Shown here one piece after another: positions 41,626-49,845 of a stretch of 64,000 nucleotides of DNA. A model generated the notes under the pieces. That model was not told the DNA's origin. It did no database searches and was given only the letters and a program-made list of their open reading frames with translations. Origin of the DNA: Bacillus sp. REN10 (lineage in GTDB: Bacteria; Bacillota; Bacilli; Bacillales; Domibacillaceae); the NCBI RefSeq assembly GCF_016820555.1, contig NZ_JADHDW010000009.1:62001-126000 (forward strand), written 5' to 3'. The number at the start of each line of letters is the position of its first letter. Position 1 is the stretch's first letter. The position numbers and the translations under genes were made by a program.

Positions 41626-42978
41626 CTATTTATTTTTTATTACTCGCACAACTTTAGTAAACTGTCTTTCCATTTTTAAGTTTACTTGCACATCACATGG
41701 AATCCCTGCTTTACTAAACATATGCCTTTTGACAGAAGACACAAGTTCATTTAAGTAATCTTCACTAATATTTTTACTTTTCGGCTCGATTTCTATGATT
41801 AATTTCTCATCTTCTACAATTAACTGATACCATAATCCAACCTCTTTATGCATTAATAAGAAATGTTCAATAGCAATTGGATTATACTCAACACCTTCTA
41901 CTAAAATTGTGCTCCCTTTTCTTCCTCTTAAATACAATTTCTTGAGTCCATTTTCTTTATTTGAATCTTGCAGAAAGCCAAGATCACCTGTTCTATACCG
42001 AATAAAAGGCATTCCCTCTTTCAATAAGGTAGTGATCACAATTTCCCCCAGTTGATTATCCTTTACTGGTTCTAAAGTTTCAGGATTAACAACTTCTACA
42101 TAGTTTCCTCCTTCGAGCAAGGTATAATAAGATTGACTATCTTTTTGAACTCCTACTAACCCACATTCTGTTGAACCGTAAATAAACTCTATTTCAACAT
42201 TCCACATTTCTTTTAATCTACTGAGAAAAGTAGTAGAACATCCTTCTCCTGTTAAAATTAATTTCCTCACCTTTAGTTCATTGTTAACATCGATCCCTAA
42301 TTCCTCAGCCATTTCTAACAGGATTGAAATATACGATGGTGTAGTTATTAATATCGTTGCATTTAGATCTTTTAAGATGATTGTTGATCTTTTCGGTGGT
42401 GCCATATACCCGCCTTTTCCCAATGAGACAATAGAAGTTTCGTAACCTATTTGAAACATTCTATGAAACCCTAAAGCCGGCTGGGCTAATTCATAAGGAA
42501 GCGCAATTGCAACTACATCTGAGGCATGTATATCTGTAAAAATATTTGTTTTATATTTTGGAATTGTCTCGTGTACATACATATCATCTAGTGTTAAACA
42601 TGTATAAATAGATTTTCCTGATGTTCCTGAAGTGGAATGGTATTGAGCAATAAGCTCTTGATTGACACATAAAATTTCATGTAGGTTATCATAAAGATGT
42701 TTTTTTTCTAAGAAGGGAAGTTTAGCAAAATCTTCTAAGGAGAAATTATAAAAATCCTTATCTAATAAGTTTCCGTAAAACTCCTGATAATGTTTATTAT
42801 TATCCATTGCATATCTAAGCAACTTTTGTAACATTTCAAGGTGATATTCTTGTTTTTCATGTATCAATATACTCTCAAAATCCCTTCCTTCTTCTTTCAA
42901 TTTTTCATTAAACTTGGCAGCGTAAGAAATAAACTCATTTGTTGTTTTTTTTGAGCGAGAATCATCAAGGATTATCAT
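41626..42978 (-). CDS. PaaK-like AMP ligase (second of three)
   Basis: A 450-aa adenylating enzyme related to the two others. It shows YHSTSGTSGKSIYT as phosphate loop, GEGCSTTFLSRLKEMW, IYGSTECGLVG with a canonical TE pair, and YRTGDLGFLQDSN then LRGRKGSTILVEG. The CxCG pair of the neighbouring paralogues is missing (it reads SNKENG). ATG 42978 follows AAGGAGTTGGTTAC; a longer frame to 43056 would run into the preceding gene. Substrate is unknown, an aryl or acyl acid of this pathway. Confidence 0.88.
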   Translation of the reverse strand: MIILDDSRSKKTTNEFISYAAKFNEKLKEEGRDFESILIHEKQEYHLEMLQKLLRYAMDNNKHYQEFYGNLLDKDFYNFSLEDFAKLPFLEKKHLYDNLHEILCVNQELIAQYHSTSGTSGKSIYTCLTLDDMYVHETIPKYKTNIFTDIHASDVVAIALPYELAQPALGFHRMFQIGYETSIVSLGKGGYMAPPKRSTIILKDLNATILITTPSYISILLEMAEELGIDVNNELKVRKLILTGEGCSTTFLSRLKEMWNVEIEFIYGSTECGLVGVQKDSQSYYTLLEGGNYVEVVNPETLEPVKDNQLGEIVITTLLKEGMPFIRYRTGDLGFLQDSNKENGLKKLYLRGRKGSTILVEGVEYNPIAIEHFLLMHKEVGLWYQLIVEDEKLIIEIEPKSKNISEDYLNELVSSVKRHMFSKAGIPCDVQVNLKMERQFTKVVRVIKNK

Positions 42979-43006
42979 GTAACCAACTCCTTTTCGGAAG
43001 AAACTT

Positions 43007-44260
43007 CTAGTTCCCCATAATATTTTCCAATGTATTTGACGGATGATTGTTTTCAATATACCTAGGCTTTACGCTTACTGTGTTACTTAATAAAGTATCA
43101 ATATCAAATAAATTGTTTACGAAATAAACTTTGATTTCAGTATTGGGAATCTTATTATTTAAATGTCTTACGATTTCCTGTTTGTTTATCTCTTTTACTG
43201 TTTCATATTGAAAATAAAAAACTAGATGTTTCTCATTAATTTTTAATTTCCAATCAAAAGGAACTTTCGGTAATCCATAAACAATTTCATGAATATCAGC
43301 ACTGTTATAAAATAATCCATTTAACACCACTCTTTCCGATGCTCTGCCATGAATTCTAATTTCGTAATCTGTAGTACCACACTTACATTGATTATTATGT
43401 AAAGAGACAATGTCATTTGTAACAAACCTTAACTTTGCAGACCCTTCAATATTTAAGGATGTTACTACAGCAATCCCCTTTTCGCCTTCTTTTTTTCTAT
43501 TTTTTAATTCATCGTCAAACACTTCAATAAAATAATCAGAGGAATTGAAATGGAATTTTCCGTATTCACAATGGGTCGCTATATTACCTAGCTCCGTCAT
43601 CCCATACATCAATCTAACTGGTGTATTCCATAGTTTTTCTAAATGCATAATCCTATTCTTGGTAACTAACTCCCCTGATAAAATAATTAATCGCATATTT
43701 TTTTTGATTTTTTCAAAATTAGTGTGAGTATATTTTGCCGTTTCAGCTAATAATTCTAATTCACGTGGTAATCCTGCAAAGACGGTTACTTCTAACTCCT
43801 CAAGCAACGACAAAACCTTAGGATAAGTGGCAATAGAGTTTCTGCTGCTAGCTGGAATCAAATTAGCGCCTGATTGATAAACTGTTTCCTGCATAAAGTA
43901 AGCTGGAAGTGATAGTGAAAATGGAAATCGAATCAATACATTATCACTGTTAATTATTTGAATTCCTCTTGAAAGTATGCTTTTGGCATTTGAAATAATA
44001 TCGTTTCTCGTTAACCAAGAATAGGATTGCACACCAGATGTTCCCGAAGATTCATGATAGTTTACGCTCTGATCAGAATCGCAAGTTATTATATCCTTCT
44101 TACCTATGGATGTTAGGTCGTTTTTGAATGTAAAAGGTAATTCATCCAGTTTTAAATTATGTAAATTTTCTATAACTGATTCATTTAATTTTTTTTGGTA
44201 ATATTTAGATTTAATTGCTCTTTCTACAACGATTTTCAATGCATTACTATCGTACTCCAT
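43007..44260 (-). CDS. PaaK-like AMP ligase (first of three, divergent)
   Basis: A 417-aa divergent member of the PaaK-like group and the first gene of the cluster. The phosphate loop is ESSGTSGVQSYSW, then LSGELVTKNRIMHLEKLW, LMYGMTELGN, and a changed FVTNDIVSLHN in place of YRTGD, followed by a CKCG pair and IHGRASERVVL. The weakened TGD motif and shorter tail suggest an altered or reduced activity, for example condensation without CoA transfer. ATG 44260 follows GGAGAGGAGAAAGTTT. An AT-rich 400-base region with promoter-like elements lies upstream. Confidence 0.85.
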   Translation of the reverse strand: MEYDSNALKIVVERAIKSKYYQKKLNESVIENLHNLKLDELPFTFKNDLTSIGKKDIITCDSDQSVNYHESSGTSGVQSYSWLTRNDIISNAKSILSRGIQIINSDNVLIRFPFSLSLPAYFMQETVYQSGANLIPASSRNSIATYPKVLSLLEELEVTVFAGLPRELELLAETAKYTHTNFEKIKKNMRLIILSGELVTKNRIMHLEKLWNTPVRLMYGMTELGNIATHCEYGKFHFNSSDYFIEVFDDELKNRKKEGEKGIAVVTSLNIEGSAKLRFVTNDIVSLHNNQCKCGTTDYEIRIHGRASERVVLNGLFYNSADIHEIVYGLPKVPFDWKLKINEKHLVFYFQYETVKEINKQEIVRHLNNKIPNTEIKVYFVNNLFDIDTLLSNTVSVKPRYIENNHPSNTLENIMGN

Positions 44261-44290
44261 AAACTTTCTCCTCTCCAAAAAGTACATCAT

Positions 44291-44653
44291 CAGATGGTAG
44301 TATAAAAAGTGGTTAAAATGTAAAAATAAATATAATATTGATTATAAAGGTTATTATTTATATTTTTAACAATTTTTATTGTGAATTAGCTAATATGAGT
44401 TGTCAACAGAATTGGGAATTTATTAACATTTACAAAATATAAATTAACAAAAATATAAATTAAAATTTACATTATTTACATTCCTCTACAGAAAAGCGAT
44501 GCTGTTATTTGGAAATAAGACTTCGTTCAAAATCGTCTACGAACCTTGGTTTTATTTACAATATGATTAAGCTTTTCTTAAAAATCAAACATATATGACT
44601 TCATAAAACCAAACACCGTTTTTTATTAAATAACTTGCTTTTTCATGATGACG
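44291..44653. other. AT-rich upstream region of the biosynthetic cluster, no gene
   Basis: No credible coding frame. The half next to the cluster is very AT-rich and holds promoter-like elements for the leftward genes. A 12-13 base AT-rich motif (AAAATATAAATTA) is repeated in tandem around 44446-44476. The right half (44480-44650) is more mixed and shows nothing I recognise; no regulator gene is present. Confidence 0.6.
44341..44406 (-). promoter_or_regulatory. Putative promoter(s) of the biosynthetic cluster
   Basis: On the - strand a perfect -35 TTGACA (44401-44406) stands 17 bases from CACAAT (44378-44383), and a perfect TATAAT lies at 44341-44346, about 80 bases before the first start codon but without a good -35. 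Either could serve; AT-richness makes chance matches likely. Confidence 0.45.
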
Positions 44654-44684
44654 CAAAAAAACAGCACCCTTATAAAGAGTGCTG
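44654..44684 (-). terminator. Terminator of the rraA-like gene
   Basis: On the - strand CAGCACTC-loop-GGGTGCTG followed by seven T's, just after the stop at 44693. It insulates the cluster from the upstream chromosome. Confidence 0.93.
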
Positions 44685-44692
44685 GTTCCTAT

Positions 44693-45178
44693 TTACTGCT
44701 TCACTGGTAGTTCACTTTCGGCAATGACGATGCCATCTTCATCGGCATAAACGTAGTGGCCTGGTTTCCAGTCAACGTCACCGAATTGAACGAGAATATT
44801 GCTTTCGCCTTCGCCTTTTTTAATACTTTTTAACGGGTTGCTGCCGATCGCCATGACACCGATATTTTGCTCGGAGAGGTCAGCTGTGTCACGTACGCAG
44901 CCATAAACGATGACTCCAGCGAGTTGCCGCTCTTCAGCAATCGCTCCGAGACGATCTCCAAGCAAGGCGCAATTTCTTGACCCGCCGCCGTCGACCACGA
45001 GAACATGCCCGGCTGGAATGGTTTCTAATGCTTGTTTAATAAGCACATTATCTTCAAACACTTTAACTGTAGAAATTGGACCGGAAAAACGTTTTTTTCC
45101 GCCATAAGACTTCATTTCCAACTTACAAACCTTTAGTTGTTCTGCGAAATCATCGCATAAATCTGCTGTTTTCACCAT
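44693..45178 (-). CDS. RraA-family protein (putative 4-hydroxy-4-methyl-2-oxoglutarate aldolase)
   Basis: A 161-aa trimeric-type RraA fold protein. The family motif GDRLGAIAEERQLAGVIVYGCVRDT contains the Gly and Arg-Asp residues of the class II aldolase/decarboxylase active site. Related proteins either cleave 4-hydroxy-4-methyl-2-oxoglutarate, decarboxylate oxaloacetate, or inhibit RNase E; with no RNase E in Bacilli the enzymatic or unknown role is more likely. ATG 45178 follows AAAGGGGAGATTTTA; an upstream extension of 22 codons overlaps ccsA. It is the outer neighbour of the cluster. Confidence 0.9.
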   Translation of the reverse strand: MVKTADLCDDFAEQLKVCKLEMKSYGGKKRFSGPISTVKVFEDNVLIKQALETIPAGHVLVVDGGGSRNCALLGDRLGAIAEERQLAGVIVYGCVRDTADLSEQNIGVMAIGSNPLKSIKKGEGESNILVQFGDVDWKPGHYVYADEDGIVIAESELPVKQ

Positions 45179-45236
45179 TAAAATCTCCCCTTTCCTCATC
45201 GCTGTACTTATTCGACAATTTCCCGGTTTTTCCTCT

Positions 45237-46436
45237 TTATGCATAGGAATGAAGTCCAGATATAACTAAATTTACAAATACTTGATTGAACATAATAATA
45301 CCGAAACCAACGATCGCCATCCAAGCCGTTTTTTCGCCTTCCCAACCACGTCCGAGTCTCAAGTGTAATAAGGCAGCATAGAACAAAAAGGTGATAAGAG
45401 CCCATACTTCCTTCGGATCCCAGCCCCAGAATCGACTCCAAGCCATTTGTGCCCAAATCATCGCAAAAGCTAAACCGCCAAGAGCAAATAACGGAAAGCC
45501 AACAACAATCGCTCGGTAAGAAATTTCATCCATCAAATCCGCATTGACTTTGCTCGTCCATGGACTCAGTAAAGTAAAAATTCTCTTTCTTGTGATTAAG
45601 CGAATAAGCACATACAAAATCGTGCCAGTGAAAAATGACCAAAGGACTGTATTTAATTTTTTCGCGTCGATACTTGCTGGAATCTCCATGAGACCACTTT
45701 GTTGCTTCGTCTCTTCGTATTCATTTTCCCCCGTCTTATTGACAACGATGGCATTGTTAGGGGCCGTGATCGCAGGCAAAGTATACTCTGCCACTTCCGC
45801 TTGTTTTTTCTGATTTTCGAATTGCATATACTTGGAATAACCGGCTACGTTAAAGGTAGTGGTAATCGTAATAAACCCGACAACGACGACTAGAAAATAC
45901 ATCACTAATTCTAAAAAGAAAGGTCTCTTCCCTTTTGCTTGTGGATCGATCGTTTTTAGTAAATAAATGACTCCTGTGATAAAAGAAATCGATAAAACAG
46001 AACTCGCAAACGCAACGGTGATTACATGGATCGTTAACCATTCACTTTGCAAAGCCGGAATGAGCGGCGACACATCTTTAGAGAAAGCGTTTGCGTAACC
46101 GAGTACAAGCAAAGCAATCGGTAAAACAAACAAGCCAATGACGGGCTGACGATACATAAAATAAATGATTAAAAAACTTCCTACTAACATGATGCCGAAA
46201 AATGTCATAAATTCATACAAGTTACTGACAGGCGCGTGACCCGCAGCATACCATCTAGTGATAAAGTAAACGATTTGCAAAACAAAACCTACGGCCGTAA
46301 GTGATATCCCTATTTTAGCAAATAGGCTCTTTTTTGACTTGACCGAGAGTGCTAAAGGGATAATGGCGATTAAATACAAGATAAACGAAATATACAATGA
46401 TGTACTGCTCCATTGAATGATAGTTGTTGTAGACAT
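45237..46436 (-). CDS. resC: Cytochrome c biogenesis protein, CcsA/ResC type
   Basis: A 399-aa membrane protein of the System II haem-delivery pathway for c-type cytochromes. Eight or so membrane segments and the tryptophan-rich haem motif WGWDPKEVWALITF near residue 330 with flanking histidines (HVITVAFAS, LLHLRLGRG) identify it. An extracellular insert of about 70 residues lies at 205-270. The usual partner ResB and thioredoxin ResA are not next to it, which is unlike the resABC operon of B. subtilis. The start follows GGGAGAGAGAAA. Confidence 0.92.
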   Translation of the reverse strand: MSTTTIIQWSSTSLYISFILYLIAIIPLALSVKSKKSLFAKIGISLTAVGFVLQIVYFITRWYAAGHAPVSNLYEFMTFFGIMLVGSFLIIYFMYRQPVIGLFVLPIALLVLGYANAFSKDVSPLIPALQSEWLTIHVITVAFASSVLSISFITGVIYLLKTIDPQAKGKRPFFLELVMYFLVVVVGFITITTTFNVAGYSKYMQFENQKKQAEVAEYTLPAITAPNNAIVVNKTGENEYEETKQQSGLMEIPASIDAKKLNTVLWSFFTGTILYVLIRLITRKRIFTLLSPWTSKVNADLMDEISYRAIVVGFPLFALGGLAFAMIWAQMAWSRFWGWDPKEVWALITFLFYAALLHLRLGRGWEGEKTAWMAIVGFGIIMFNQVFVNLVISGLHSYA

Positions 46437-46509
46437 TTTCTCTCTCCCATGTATGTTTATTTACATTCTAACATACCACGTTTCCCCTATTCCGACTATT
46501 TAGAAGAAT

Positions 46510-46537
46510 TGAAAAAGCTGCCCGATTGGACAGCTTT
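46510..46537 (-). terminator. Terminator of aspA
   Basis: AAAGCTG/CAGCTTT stem with a ten-base loop and T-run on the - strand, six bases after the stop at 46543. Confidence 0.85.
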
Positions 46538-46542
46538 CTACT

Positions 46543-47979
46543 TTATAATTGGCTCTTTTCTATTAATAGCTCTTTTCCTGCGATGCCAGGGTCAGTCATT
46601 TCATACGGATGTAAAATAATGTTCAACTGTTCATGCGTAAGAACGCCGCGAGCCACACAAATTTCGCGTACGGATTTGCCTGTATCAATCGCTTCTTTCG
46701 CAATAGATGCCGCGATTTCATAACCGACATGCGGATTGATAGCTGTAATAATTCCTACGCTGTTATTGACGTAGTTTTCCATCCGCTCCACATTGGCTTG
46801 AATACCTTCTAAGCAATATTGACGGAAAACAGTAAAGACATTTGTCATAATTTTGACCGATTGCAATAAGTTAAACACAAGCACAGGTTCCATGACATTT
46901 AATTCAAATTGCCCTGCTTCTGAAGCGAGACAAATGGTGTGATCGTTACCAATAACTTGAAATGCGACTTGATTCAGCACTTCTGCCATTACCGGATTGA
47001 CTTTCCCAGGCATGATCGATGAGCCTGGCTGGCGTGCCGGCAAGATAATTTCTCCTAAGCCTGCACGCGGACCGGATGCCATCATCCGTAAGTCATTTGC
47101 TACTTTAGACATGTTCATCATACAAACCTTTAAAGCAGCCGACACTTCTAAATAGGCATCCGTATTTTGCGTGGCATCTACTAAATGAGACGCCTGGACA
47201 ATTGGAAATCCGCTGTTTATCGCTAAATATTCCACTACTTTTTCAATATAAAGTGGCTCCGCATTTAATCCAGTTCCCACAGCGGTCGCTCCCATATTCA
47301 CCTCGTATAAGTGCTGTAAAGACATTCCCACGCGGTCAATATCACGGCTTAATACGCGTGCATAAGCTTCAAATTCTTGTCCTAGTCGAATCGGCACGGC
47401 ATCTTGAAGATGGGTACGTCCCATTTTTAATATATGATTGAACTCTAACGCTTTATCATGAAAGGCTGCATGCAACTGTTTCATCACTTCAAGCAAGATC
47501 TTTACTTTTTCAATAACAGAAATATGAATCGCTGTCGGAAACGCATCATTCGTCGACTGCGCCATATTGACATGCGTGTTAGGTGAAACGACTTTGTAGT
47601 TTCCTTTTTCCTCACCTAAAATTTCTAGTGCCCGGTTAGCAATGACTTCATTGCTGTTCATATTGATGGACGTTCCTGCTCCCCCTTGAATTGGATCAAC
47701 GATAAATTGATCGTGAAGCTGTCCAGCGATAACTTCCTCTGCTGCTTGAATAATAGCCGCCGCGATCTTTTCATCTAGCGAACCAACATCCCGATTGGCT
47801 TGAGCAGCTGATTTCTTTACGATCCCTAATGCTTTAATTAAGCTTTCATCAATTTGGTAGCCTGTAATTGGAAAGTTTTCCACAGCTCGTAATGTCTGCA
47901 CCCCATAATACGCTTGTGCAGGTACTTCTTTTTCCCCTAAAAAATCTTTCTCTACCCGAAACAACAGTTGTTCTCCCAT
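46543..47979 (-). CDS. aspA: Aspartate ammonia-lyase
   Basis: A 478-aa homotetrameric enzyme of the fumarase/aspartase superfamily that converts aspartate to fumarate and ammonia. The superfamily signature GSSIMPGKVNP near residue 318 carries the catalytic serine loop; other segments are MNSNEVIANRALE, SPNTHVNMAQSTND and KMGRTHLQDAVP. GSSIMPGKVNPV plus the STNDAFP and HVNM residues favour aspartase over fumarase, though the call between the two rests on memory of AspA/AnsB sequences. ATG 47979 follows AAGGAGTGACTTTT. It stands alone with its own terminator. Confidence 0.92.
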   Translation of the reverse strand: MGEQLLFRVEKDFLGEKEVPAQAYYGVQTLRAVENFPITGYQIDESLIKALGIVKKSAAQANRDVGSLDEKIAAAIIQAAEEVIAGQLHDQFIVDPIQGGAGTSINMNSNEVIANRALEILGEEKGNYKVVSPNTHVNMAQSTNDAFPTAIHISVIEKVKILLEVMKQLHAAFHDKALEFNHILKMGRTHLQDAVPIRLGQEFEAYARVLSRDIDRVGMSLQHLYEVNMGATAVGTGLNAEPLYIEKVVEYLAINSGFPIVQASHLVDATQNTDAYLEVSAALKVCMMNMSKVANDLRMMASGPRAGLGEIILPARQPGSSIMPGKVNPVMAEVLNQVAFQVIGNDHTICLASEAGQFELNVMEPVLVFNLLQSVKIMTNVFTVFRQYCLEGIQANVERMENYVNNSVGIITAINPHVGYEIAASIAKEAIDTGKSVREICVARGVLTHEQLNIILHPYEMTDPGIAGKELLIEKSQL

Positions 47980-48233
47980 AAAAGTCACTCCTTAGTATAT
48001 GTATATCCTCAAGAACCGGACCATGTGAATAAAAGTGGAGGATATCTCCCAAGCCTATCTTACCATTATTACTTATGGAAAAATACCCAGAAAGTTTTGA
48101 TTAATAAAATAATAATGATTGATAAAGAGCTTGCTAATGTGATTGAAAAAGACAGTATGAAGAAATGCACCTGATGATACTAGAAACCCTTATCATACAG
48201 AAAACAGTCATTGGAAAAGGATTCAAGAATCAA

Positions 48234-48260
48234 TAAAAGTCCCCTAGTATAGGAGACTTT
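48234..48260 (-). terminator. Terminator overlapping the pabC stop
   Basis: AAGTCTCC-loop-GGGGACTT followed by TTATT on the - strand; the stem begins within the pabC stop codon. Confidence 0.8.
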
Positions 48261-49089
48261 ATATTGAACGCTGATAATCTTGATAAAGAAGTTTAGTAAG
48301 CTTCCCTTTTTTCCCCGGAAATGCCTTTCCCTCTAACAAGTGGACGGGAGCAATTTCCTGAATTGAATTGGTCAAAAAGATTTCATCGGCTGTCAGTAAT
48401 TCAGCAAAAGAATACAAACCTTCTACAAAAGGGATTTTCAATTCTTTTGCCCGCTTCAGCAAAAACATTCGGGTAATGCCGTTCAAAATACCCGTTTCAA
48501 GAGCCGGTGTGAAGAGTGTCCCTGCCTTCACCCAAAAGATGTTGGATACTACCCCTTCTGCAACATAGCCTTCCTTCGTTAAGAAAAGACCTTCCTTTGC
48601 TGGGTCAGCACCCACTTCACGTTTGGCCGCAATATTATTAAAGTAATGATGAGATTTCATTCTCCATTCAGTTTCTGGTGTATTGCGGCGAAGGTTCAAT
48701 AAGACCACTTCTTTTTCCACGATCTCAGAAGGCAGAAAAATAGGGCGCTGAAAAGCAAATACTGTCGGCTCACTAAAAGGCTCAATTTGCGGTCCCATCG
48801 CTCCTTCCCCTGCCGAAATATTTAGTCGCACAGAGGAATTAAGCAAGTTGTTTTTCTCACAAAGCCCTGTAATAATTTTCGATGCATCTTCTGTTGTGAT
48901 AGAGCAGTCAATTTGCATCTCACACAAGCCTTGCTGCAGTCTCGCGATATGCTCTTCTAATAAAAAAGGCTGACCTTCATATGTACGAATCGTTTCAAAT
49001 ACACCAAGTCCATAAAGAAAACCATGATCAAATGGCGAGATTTTTGCTTCTTCTTTCGGGAGCCATTGTCCATTTAAAAAAATATACAT
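48259..49089 (-). CDS. pabC: 4-amino-4-deoxychorismate lyase
   Basis: A 276-aa PLP enzyme of fold type IV that splits aminodeoxychorismate into 4-aminobenzoate and pyruvate for folate. Visible: PFDHGFLYGLGVFETIRTY at the N-terminus, the Schiff-base lysine in WRMKSHHYFNN, and EGVVSNIFWV with GILNGITRMFLL for cofactor binding. D-amino-acid and branched-chain aminotransferases share the fold; the operon with pabA decides. It begins one base after the pabA stop. Confidence 0.94.
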   Translation of the reverse strand: MYIFLNGQWLPKEEAKISPFDHGFLYGLGVFETIRTYEGQPFLLEEHIARLQQGLCEMQIDCSITTEDASKIITGLCEKNNLLNSSVRLNISAGEGAMGPQIEPFSEPTVFAFQRPIFLPSEIVEKEVVLLNLRRNTPETEWRMKSHHYFNNIAAKREVGADPAKEGLFLTKEGYVAEGVVSNIFWVKAGTLFTPALETGILNGITRMFLLKRAKELKIPFVEGLYSFAELLTADEIFLTNSIQEIAPVHLLEGKAFPGKKGKLTKLLYQDYQRSI

Positions 49090-49090
49090 T

Positions 49091-49678
49091 TTACACCTCA
49101 GCTTCTACTCGACGATAGCGACGAATAAAGCTTTGGAGCATTTCTTTACCACCATACGTCATGATCGATTCCGGATGAAATTGCACGCCTTCTACCGGTA
49201 GCTCTTTATGACGAATTGCCATGATTTCCCCCTCTGCCGTCCATGCCGAAATATCAAAACAATCTGGCAGCGTTTCTTTTTTCACAATCAGCGAGTGATA
49301 ACGAGTTGCTGGAAATGGATTCGGCAGTCCTTCAAAAATCGTCTGGCCATCATGAAGCATATCCGATGTCTTTCCATGCATCAACCGCTCCGCCTGCACC
49401 ACTTCAGCGCCAAACACTTGTGCAATCGACTGCTGACCAAGGCACACACCAAAAATCGGAATTTCTCCTGCGAACGTTCGAATCGCTTCCAAGCTTATTC
49501 CTGCCTCATTCGGGGTACATGGACCAGGTGAAATCATCAAATAATCCGGAGCCATTGCCCGAATCTCTTCAATGGTAATTTCATCATTGCGCTTTACGAC
49601 GAGCTCCTCACCAAGCTCCCCTAAATACTGCACAAGATTATATGTAAACGAATCGTAATTATCAATCATTAAAATCAT
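49091..49678 (-). CDS. pabA: Aminodeoxychorismate/anthranilate synthase glutamine amidotransferase
   Basis: A 195-aa class-I amidotransferase that supplies ammonia to PabB (and in Bacillus commonly also to TrpE). Motifs: [27 protein letters not shown], the nucleophile in [11 protein letters not shown] and the His/Glu pair in [11 protein letters not shown]. It starts behind CTGGAGGAATGAACA. pabB lies 167 bases upstream, separated by a stem-loop, so pabA-pabC may be partly independent of pabB. Confidence 0.95.
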   Translation of the reverse strand: MILMIDNYDSFTYNLVQYLGELGEELVVKRNDEITIEEIRAMAPDYLMISPGPCTPNEAGISLEAIRTFAGEIPIFGVCLGQQSIAQVFGAEVVQAERLMHGKTSDMLHDGQTIFEGLPNPFPATRYHSLIVKKETLPDCFDISAWTAEGEIMAIRHKELPVEGVQFHPESIMTYGGKEMLQSFIRRYRRVEAEV

Positions 49679-49805
49679 TGTTCATTCCTCCAGAAACAAT
49701 CACTTATTTAGCTTTATTATCGCCCGTAAGCAGCCTTTGCGTCTACCACTAAATTTTGACTAGAGATTGTTCGCTGTTCTGGTACTTTCTTCGACTTTCT
49801 GGCAT

Positions 49806-49840
49806 GAAGAAAGCTTAAGAGCCCTCGACCCTTAAGCTTC
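49806..49840 (-). terminator. Stem-loop between pabB and pabA
   Basis: AAGCTTAAG/CTTAAGCTT nine-base stem on the - strand followed by TTCTTC. The T-run is weak, so read-through into pabA is likely. Confidence 0.6.
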
Positions 49841-49845
49841 TTCAC

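Noticed and set aside
42978-43056. N-terminal extension of the second PaaK-like ligase
   Set aside because: The 26 extra residues overlap the preceding gene and lack a site, while ATG 42978 has AAGGAG at eight bases.
48110-48174. Short + strand frame of about 19 codons (MIDKELANVIEKD) between aspA and pabC
   Set aside because: It lacks a good ribosome binding site and is shorter than any family I recognise; the longer frame to 47968 runs antisense into aspA.
49806-49840. Full operon break between pabB and pabA
   Set aside because: The stem-loop has only a weak T-run, so I treat it as a partial attenuator rather than proof of separate transcription.
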